64,000 bases of DNA from JBBQLG01 sp964251665 (GTDB lineage: Bacteria; Bacteroidota; Bacteroidia; Cytophagales; Spirosomataceae), in NCBI GenBank assembly GCA_964251665.1, contig CAXUKO010000010.1, positions 62,001 to 126,000 of the forward strand, given 5' to 3'. Shown piece by piece: positions 60,184-64,000 of the stretch; within the stretch, counting starts at the first letter, position 1, and every line of letters begins with the position of its first letter. The translations under genes were made by a program, and so were the position numbers. A model generated the notes under the pieces. That model was not told where the DNA came from, did not search any database, and saw only the letters and a program-made list of their open reading frames with translations.

Positions 60184-60699
60184 ATGACCATCCGCCAGGC
60201 TACACCCGCCGATGCAGAAATGTTAACTGAACTGGGAGCCATCACGGCCCGCGAAGCGTTTGGTCCGCCCCATAACCCCGCTGACGTGGTTGACGAATAC
60301 ATTCGCACGGATTTTGCAATCGACACAGTACGCTGTGAGTTGAGTGATCCGGTAGCTACGTTTCTGGTAGTCGAAGACCCGGCAGGTCAACTGATTGGCT
60401 ATGCCAAACTACGTCGGCGAACGCCACCGCGTCAGATCAGGTTACGTCCGGCCATCGAAATTCAGCGTATATACCTGCTGAAACGGGCTATTGGGCAGGG
60501 ACAGGGACGCTTGCTGATGGAGCACTGCCTGACCGTGGCCCGCAACGAAAACTACGCCGTGGCGTATCTGGGTGTGTGGGAGTATAACCAGTCGGCCATC
60601 GCATTTTACAACCGGCTGGGCTTCACTCAGGTCGGCTGGCATTATTTTCAGTTCGGCTCCGACCGCCAGCGGGACTTCTGGCTACAAAAACAGTTATGA
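60184..60699 (+). CDS. GNAT family N-acetyltransferase
   Basis: 171 residues. Motif A IYLLKRAIGQGQGRLLMEHC at about 97-116 carries the Q-x-x-GxG acetyl-CoA loop. Motif B includes AYLGVWEYNQSAIAFYNRLGFTQVG and the domain ends FQFGSDRQRDFWLQK. This pattern is shared with RimI/diamine-acetyltransferase-like proteins. The substrate is unknown. The following barrel gene starts four bases downstream with a GTG, suggesting coupling. Confidence 0.88.
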   Translation: MTIRQATPADAEMLTELGAITAREAFGPPHNPADVVDEYIRTDFAIDTVRCELSDPVATFLVVEDPAGQLIGYAKLRRRTPPRQIRLRPAIEIQRIYLLKRAIGQGQGRLLMEHCLTVARNENYAVAYLGVWEYNQSAIAFYNRLGFTQVGWHYFQFGSDRQRDFWLQKQL

Positions 60700-60703
60700 T
60701 GCA

Positions 60704-62650
60704 GTGAGTACGCTGACGCACCGACTTTATGGCCTGCTGCACTCGGTCCGTTGGCTGAGTGGCGGAGCCATTCTGTGCCTGCTCAGCATCACGCTTCGGG
60801 CGCAGCAACCCATTGCGCCCGCCGATGTGACCGTCACCACCGATTCGCTGGCCACCGCCTTTTCCAAAGCCGTGGCCGATAGCGTACTCGCCACCCGCGA
60901 CAGTGTGTTCTACTCCAAACTGAAAATGCGGATGTACAAGCACCAGCTCACGCGCCAGCTCTATGACGCACTTTTCCGCGACGTATACAACAGCCGCGTG
61001 GCCACCGGGGAGGTCAGTCACATCGAGGTAAATCCGTTTCAGGCCTTCGAGGGAAAGATTATTGGCCGGATCTACGTCCGGCGGCTGGATGTGTTCGGGC
61101 AAAGTGTGTACGACACGCTCCGGCATCAGGGAAATCTGATCGAACGCATTGGCAACCGGATTCATACCAACACCCAGGAAGGCGTTATCCGGCATTCGTA
61201 CCTGCTGTTCGACGAAGGTGATGCCATCGATCCCAATGTGCTGCGCGACAACGAGCGGCTGCTGCGCAACACATCTATCTTTCACGATGCCCGGATTTTT
61301 GTGGTTCCCAAGCCGAATAGCCGTCAGTTTGTTGATGTCTACGTGATCACGCAGGACGTCTGGTCACTGTTGCCAACGGGCGGACTGGGATCGCTGAATA
61401 ACTTTCAGGTTGGTTTCGAGCAGCGCAACGTCCGGGGGCTGGGCCATCAGTTTTTCAATCAGGTCAACTACAACGGCAACGACCCGCGCCAGCGACTCGA
61501 ATATCAGGCCCGTTACACCATTCCCTACATTGGTAAAACGTTTATCACCGCCCAGGCGGATCTGCTGTACCTGCGCGATCAGAAAAAGTTAGGCGTACGG
61601 GTGTTCAGAACGTTTCTGACGCCCGATACCAAATACGCCGGTGCCCTCGAATTCAGTACCAACCGCATTCGGAATTATGTTATTCAGCCCGTTGAACGCG
61701 ACACGACACTACCCGTCGATTTGAGTTATAACTACAGTGATGTCTGGCTGGGACGGTCCTTCAAACTGTTTTTTGGTAATCCGCAGGCGCTCAGCCGGGC
61801 ACGCATTGTGGTGGCCGGGCGCATGACCCGTTATACCTACACGCAGCGCCCTCCGCTAACGGCCGATACCAACCAGCTCTACCAAAATAGCCGGACGACG
61901 CTGTTCAGTGTCGGTTTTTCGCAGCGCCGATACATTCGTGATGTGCTGATCTACGGCTTCGGCCGCACCGAGGACGTTCCCTACGGCGACCTGATTTCCA
62001 TCGTCGGGGGCGTTGATCATGCCGAACTGGGGCAACGCATGTACGCAGGAGTGAATTTCTCGCGGGGCCATTACATGAAAAAGTACGGGTATCTCTACAC
62101 CCTCATCAGTGCCGGTACATTTTATCGGAACGGGCGGGCCGAGCAGGGCGTATTCTCGTTTACGGGTAACTACTTCAGTCCGCTGCTGAATTGCGGATGG
62201 GGAAAACTGCGCCACTTCCTGAATGTGCGCTACACGCACGGCACCCAGCGGTTCAATAACGAATACGTTACCCTGAGCGGCAGCGACGGATTCGGGATCA
62301 CCAACGATGCCCTGATTGGGACTAAACGGCTGCTTGTTGGTTACGAAAATGTGCTTTTTTCGGACCTGAGCCTCATTGGCTTTCGGGTGGCATTTATCAC
62401 CTTTGCCAACATTGGGTTGGTCAGCTTTCCGCAGCGCTCCCTGCTGAGCAGCCCCCTGTATCAGGGCTATGGCATTGGCTTCCGGTTTCGGAACGAAAAT
62501 CTGACTTTTAACAGTTTTCAGATTCGGCTGGCTTACTACCCGAATCTGCCTAATAATCCGCAGGCTTTTCGGTTTGCCTTCGAGGGCATTCCAACGGTCC
62601 GGTTCCGCGATTTTGACATCTCGGCTCCCGAAATTGTTCCGTATCGGTGA
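60704..62650 (+). CDS. BamA/TamA-like outer-membrane surface-antigen protein
   Basis: 648 residues from a GTG at 60704, four bases after the GNAT stop; longer readings would run inside the GNAT gene and lack a signal sequence. N-terminus: LSGGAILCLLSITLRAQ signal, then POTRA-like modules (FEGKIIGRIYVRRLDVFGQS, VLRDNERLLRNTSIFHDARI, VDVYVITQDVWSLLP). A 16-strand Omp85-type barrel then starts NFQVGFEQRNVRGLGHQFF and ends FNSFQIRLAYYPNL...FRFAFEGIPTVRF. It may aid insertion of outer-membrane proteins or lipids. It is smaller than BamA, in line with the TamA/Bacteroidota surface-antigen group. Confidence 0.8.
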   Translation: MSTLTHRLYGLLHSVRWLSGGAILCLLSITLRAQQPIAPADVTVTTDSLATAFSKAVADSVLATRDSVFYSKLKMRMYKHQLTRQLYDALFRDVYNSRVATGEVSHIEVNPFQAFEGKIIGRIYVRRLDVFGQSVYDTLRHQGNLIERIGNRIHTNTQEGVIRHSYLLFDEGDAIDPNVLRDNERLLRNTSIFHDARIFVVPKPNSRQFVDVYVITQDVWSLLPTGGLGSLNNFQVGFEQRNVRGLGHQFFNQVNYNGNDPRQRLEYQARYTIPYIGKTFITAQADLLYLRDQKKLGVRVFRTFLTPDTKYAGALEFSTNRIRNYVIQPVERDTTLPVDLSYNYSDVWLGRSFKLFFGNPQALSRARIVVAGRMTRYTYTQRPPLTADTNQLYQNSRTTLFSVGFSQRRYIRDVLIYGFGRTEDVPYGDLISIVGGVDHAELGQRMYAGVNFSRGHYMKKYGYLYTLISAGTFYRNGRAEQGVFSFTGNYFSPLLNCGWGKLRHFLNVRYTHGTQRFNNEYVTLSGSDGFGITNDALIGTKRLLVGYENVLFSDLSLIGFRVAFITFANIGLVSFPQRSLLSSPLYQGYGIGFRFRNENLTFNSFQIRLAYYPNLPNNPQAFRFAFEGIPTVRFRDFDISAPEIVPYR

Positions 62651-62706
62651 CCGGTGCCCTTCAGCCAGCTTTCTTTACCAATTAAACTTTTTGTAAATAA
62701 TTGTTG

Positions 62707-62721
62707 TTACATTAAATGTAA
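62707..62721. promoter_or_regulatory. Candidate MarR operator upstream of the MarR/YceI pair
   Basis: TTACATT-A-AATGTAA is a 7+1+7 perfect dyad, about 30 bases upstream of the -7 box, where the MarR product could repress its own operon. Confidence 0.4.
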
Positions 62722-62731
62722 TAACATTATA

Positions 62732-62760
62732 TTTGGCCTGTCATTTTCTATTTACATTTG
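62732..62760 (+). promoter_or_regulatory. Promoter of the MarR/YceI operon
   Basis: TTTG at 62732-62735 and TACATTTG at 62753-62760, spacing 17, match the Bacteroidota pattern. A leader of about 20 nt precedes the MarR ATG at 62783. Confidence 0.55.
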
Positions 62761-62782
62761 GCAACGAACCACAGACATAGGT

Positions 62783-63247
62783 ATGTCCATCGAAACTGAC
62801 ATCAAGCAAACATCATTCCGGTCTCCGCTGCATCGGCTGCTGGTGAACCTGATGTACACCAACAACTGGCTGTGCGATGGTCAGATGCGTTTGTTAAAGC
62901 CTTACGGCATTACGTTACAGCAATATAACGTGCTGCGTATTCTGCGCGGACAGTCGCCCAATCCGGTTAAGGTAAGCGACATAACCGAGCGTATGCTGGA
63001 CAAAATGTCGAATGCATCCCGATTAGTCGACAAGTTAGTTGCAAAAAAATTCGTGCAGCGAACCGAATGCCCGAGCGACCGGCGTGCCTGCGATGTGGTC
63101 ATTACGGAAGCCGGTCTGGCCCTGCTGACCAAAATTGACGCGCAGCAGTGCGAGTGGGAAAGCCGCCATAACCAGTTGCTGACCGATAGCGAAGCCATTG
63201 AACTGAGTCACATGCTTGACAGGCTGCGCAGTTCTTCCTCTGAATAA
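62783..63247 (+). CDS. MarR family transcriptional regulator
   Basis: 154 residues from the ATG at 62783 (MSIETDIKQT). Winged-helix core: LQQYNVLRILRGQSPNPVKVSDITERMLDKMSN and the recognition helix region ASRLVDKLVAKKFVQR, then the wing ECPSDRRACDVVITEAG with DRR. An upstream extension with no promoter-compatible start is rejected. The gene for a YceI protein follows 38 bases later, a common Bacteroidota pairing in which MarR represses the secreted lipid-binding protein. A dyad upstream suits autorepression. Confidence 0.88.
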   Translation: MSIETDIKQTSFRSPLHRLLVNLMYTNNWLCDGQMRLLKPYGITLQQYNVLRILRGQSPNPVKVSDITERMLDKMSNASRLVDKLVAKKFVQRTECPSDRRACDVVITEAGLALLTKIDAQQCEWESRHNQLLTDSEAIELSHMLDRLRSSSSE

Positions 63248-63285
63248 CGTTAACTTATTTATACACAACCAAAAAGCAAAAACCA

Positions 63286-63852
63286 ATGAAAAAAGTAAAT
63301 TTACTGGCTGCTCTGCTACTGACTTCGGCTGGTGCCTTCGCTCAATCCTGGACGCTCGATAAAGCGCACTCCAAAATCGCGTTTACCATCACTCACCTGA
63401 TGATTTCGGAAGTAGATGGAAACTTCAAAAAATTCGACATTAAAATGACGTCGGCCAAGCCCGATTTTTCCGACGCTGACATTGACTTCACAGCTGACGT
63501 AAACAGCGTGAGCACCGCCGATGAGAAGCGGGATGCACACTTGCAGACGGCAGACTTTTTCGATGCTGCCAAATATCCTACCCTGTCGTTCAAAGGGAAA
63601 TCGCTCAAGAAAGTATCGGGCAACACTTATAAGCTGATGGGCGATCTGACGATGCACGGCATCACCAAGCCCGTTACGCTCGACGCTGTTATCAACGGTC
63701 CGATTACGCACCCAATGAACAAGAAAACGGTGGCCGGTTTCAAAGTATCGGGTCAGGTAAAGCGCTCTGATTTTTCGCTGAGCAACTACCCCGCTGCCGT
63801 TCTGAGCGACGAGATTGAAATTCGCGCCAGTGGTGAGTTTGCCAAAAACTGA
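63286..63852 (+). CDS. YceI family periplasmic lipid-binding protein
   Basis: 188 residues, signal peptide MKKVNLLAALLLTSAGAFAQ. YceI fold: WTLDKAHSKIAFTITHLMISEVDGNFKKFD, ADVNSVSTADEKRDAHLQTADFFDAAKYPTLSFKGKSL, TMHGITKPVTLDAVINGPI, and GFKVSGQVKRSDFSLSNY. This calycin-like barrel carries polyisoprenoid or amide lipids in the periplasm. MarR is the likely regulator, and a clear terminator follows. Confidence 0.92.
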   Translation: MKKVNLLAALLLTSAGAFAQSWTLDKAHSKIAFTITHLMISEVDGNFKKFDIKMTSAKPDFSDADIDFTADVNSVSTADEKRDAHLQTADFFDAAKYPTLSFKGKSLKKVSGNTYKLMGDLTMHGITKPVTLDAVINGPITHPMNKKTVAGFKVSGQVKRSDFSLSNYPAAVLSDEIEIRASGEFAKN

Positions 63853-63870
63853 GTAACTCACTCTGTATAC

Positions 63871-63905
63871 ATCCCCCGCTATCCAACGATGGCGGGGGAT
63901 TTTTT
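63871..63905. terminator. Terminator after yceI, shared with the convergent gene
   Basis: ATCCCCCGC and GCGGGGGAT form a 9-bp G+C-rich stem with a T6 run. It lies between the yceI stop and the stop of the partial gene on the other strand. Confidence 0.8.
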
Positions 63906-64000
63906 ATGTCGGCTGGTAAGCTGGAAAATCATCCAGAAAGGTTACTGCGGCCGTTGCATGATCAATGCCGCAACAGTAGTGCGTCAGGCCGTTGGTGATG
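63904..64000 (-). CDS. C-terminal fragment of an unknown gene (continues past window end)
   Basis: The minus strand reads 31 open codons, ...GLTHYCCGIDHATAAVTFLD..., ending in TAA at 63904, right at the bidirectional terminator. The short length gives little certainty. The convergent placement and lack of stops favour a real gene end. No family is recognised from this tail. Confidence 0.35.
   Translation of the reverse strand, partial: ITNGLTHYCCGIDHATAAVTFLDDFPAYQPT

Noticed and set aside
1..64000. tRNA, rRNA, riboswitch and prophage genes
   Set aside because: Read for cloverleaf ends, conserved rRNA blocks, integrases and phage structural proteins; none was evident by eye.

Overview
The window looks like a chromosomal segment of a Bacteroidota bacterium, most probably a Spirosoma-like member of the Cytophagales. 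This placement is inferred from gene content, not from a marker gene. The clues are a TonB-dependent receptor with an N-terminal carboxypeptidase-like domain, an amylase with a type IX secretion (T9SS) C-terminal sorting domain, a LytS/LytTR-type two-component cluster, AAA_14/DUF4143 ATPases, many SpII lipoproteins, and -7 promoter boxes of the form TAnnTTTG. Most of it is chromosomal housekeeping and accessory metabolism. I see no prophage, CRISPR array, rRNA, tRNA or transposase.

Layout. 1-2.6 kb: truncated cold-shock-type protein, Tat-exported acetamidase/formamidase, small exported proteins. 2.8-5.6 kb: ferredoxin-NADP reductase, 2Fe-2S ferredoxin, DEAD-box helicase. 5.7-16.6 kb: DinB, GNAT, CDF transporter, NIPSNAP, S9 peptidase, TPR membrane protein, SDR, DUF885 peptidase. 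16.9-23.5 kb: two tandem large sortilin/BNR-repeat exoproteins; a third copy is at 45.4-48.6 kb. 24.6-30.7 kb: TonB receptor plus HmuT/U/V-type heme uptake locus with an unknown secreted protein inside it. 30.7-33.8 kb: two DUF4143 ATPases, each with a palindrome ending at or over its start codon. 33.9-43.7 kb: AraC/SDR pair, UPF0303, DUF1080, aldo/keto reductase, flavin monooxygenase, pirin, VapBC-type toxin-antitoxin, methyltransferase, nitrilase. 43.9-53.6 kb: lipoprotein, sortilin-like protein, GH13 amylase with T9SS signal, quinone oxidoreductase, frameshifted beta-barrel. 53.9-58.1 kb: lipoprotein, CPBP protease, two LytS-like kinases and a LytTR response regulator. 58.1-64 kb: TrpD2-like protein, Maf, GNAT, BamA/TamA-like barrel, MarR and YceI, partial gene.

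The most interesting system is the kinase pair at 55039-57345. The first kinase has lost the phospho-accepting histidine (NPPFLFH instead of NPHFLFN) but keeps the ATP-binding N and G boxes. The second keeps the histidine but has lost both boxes. Together they carry one complete set of catalytic parts, which suggests an obligate trans-phosphorylating heterodimer feeding the adjacent LytTR regulator. Second is the repeated association of DUF4143 ATPase genes with palindromes at their start codons. Third is a set of dispersed palindromes between genes. One family has seven copies with covarying arms and a constant 11-nt loop, and some copies show unique flanking bases that are also mirrored.
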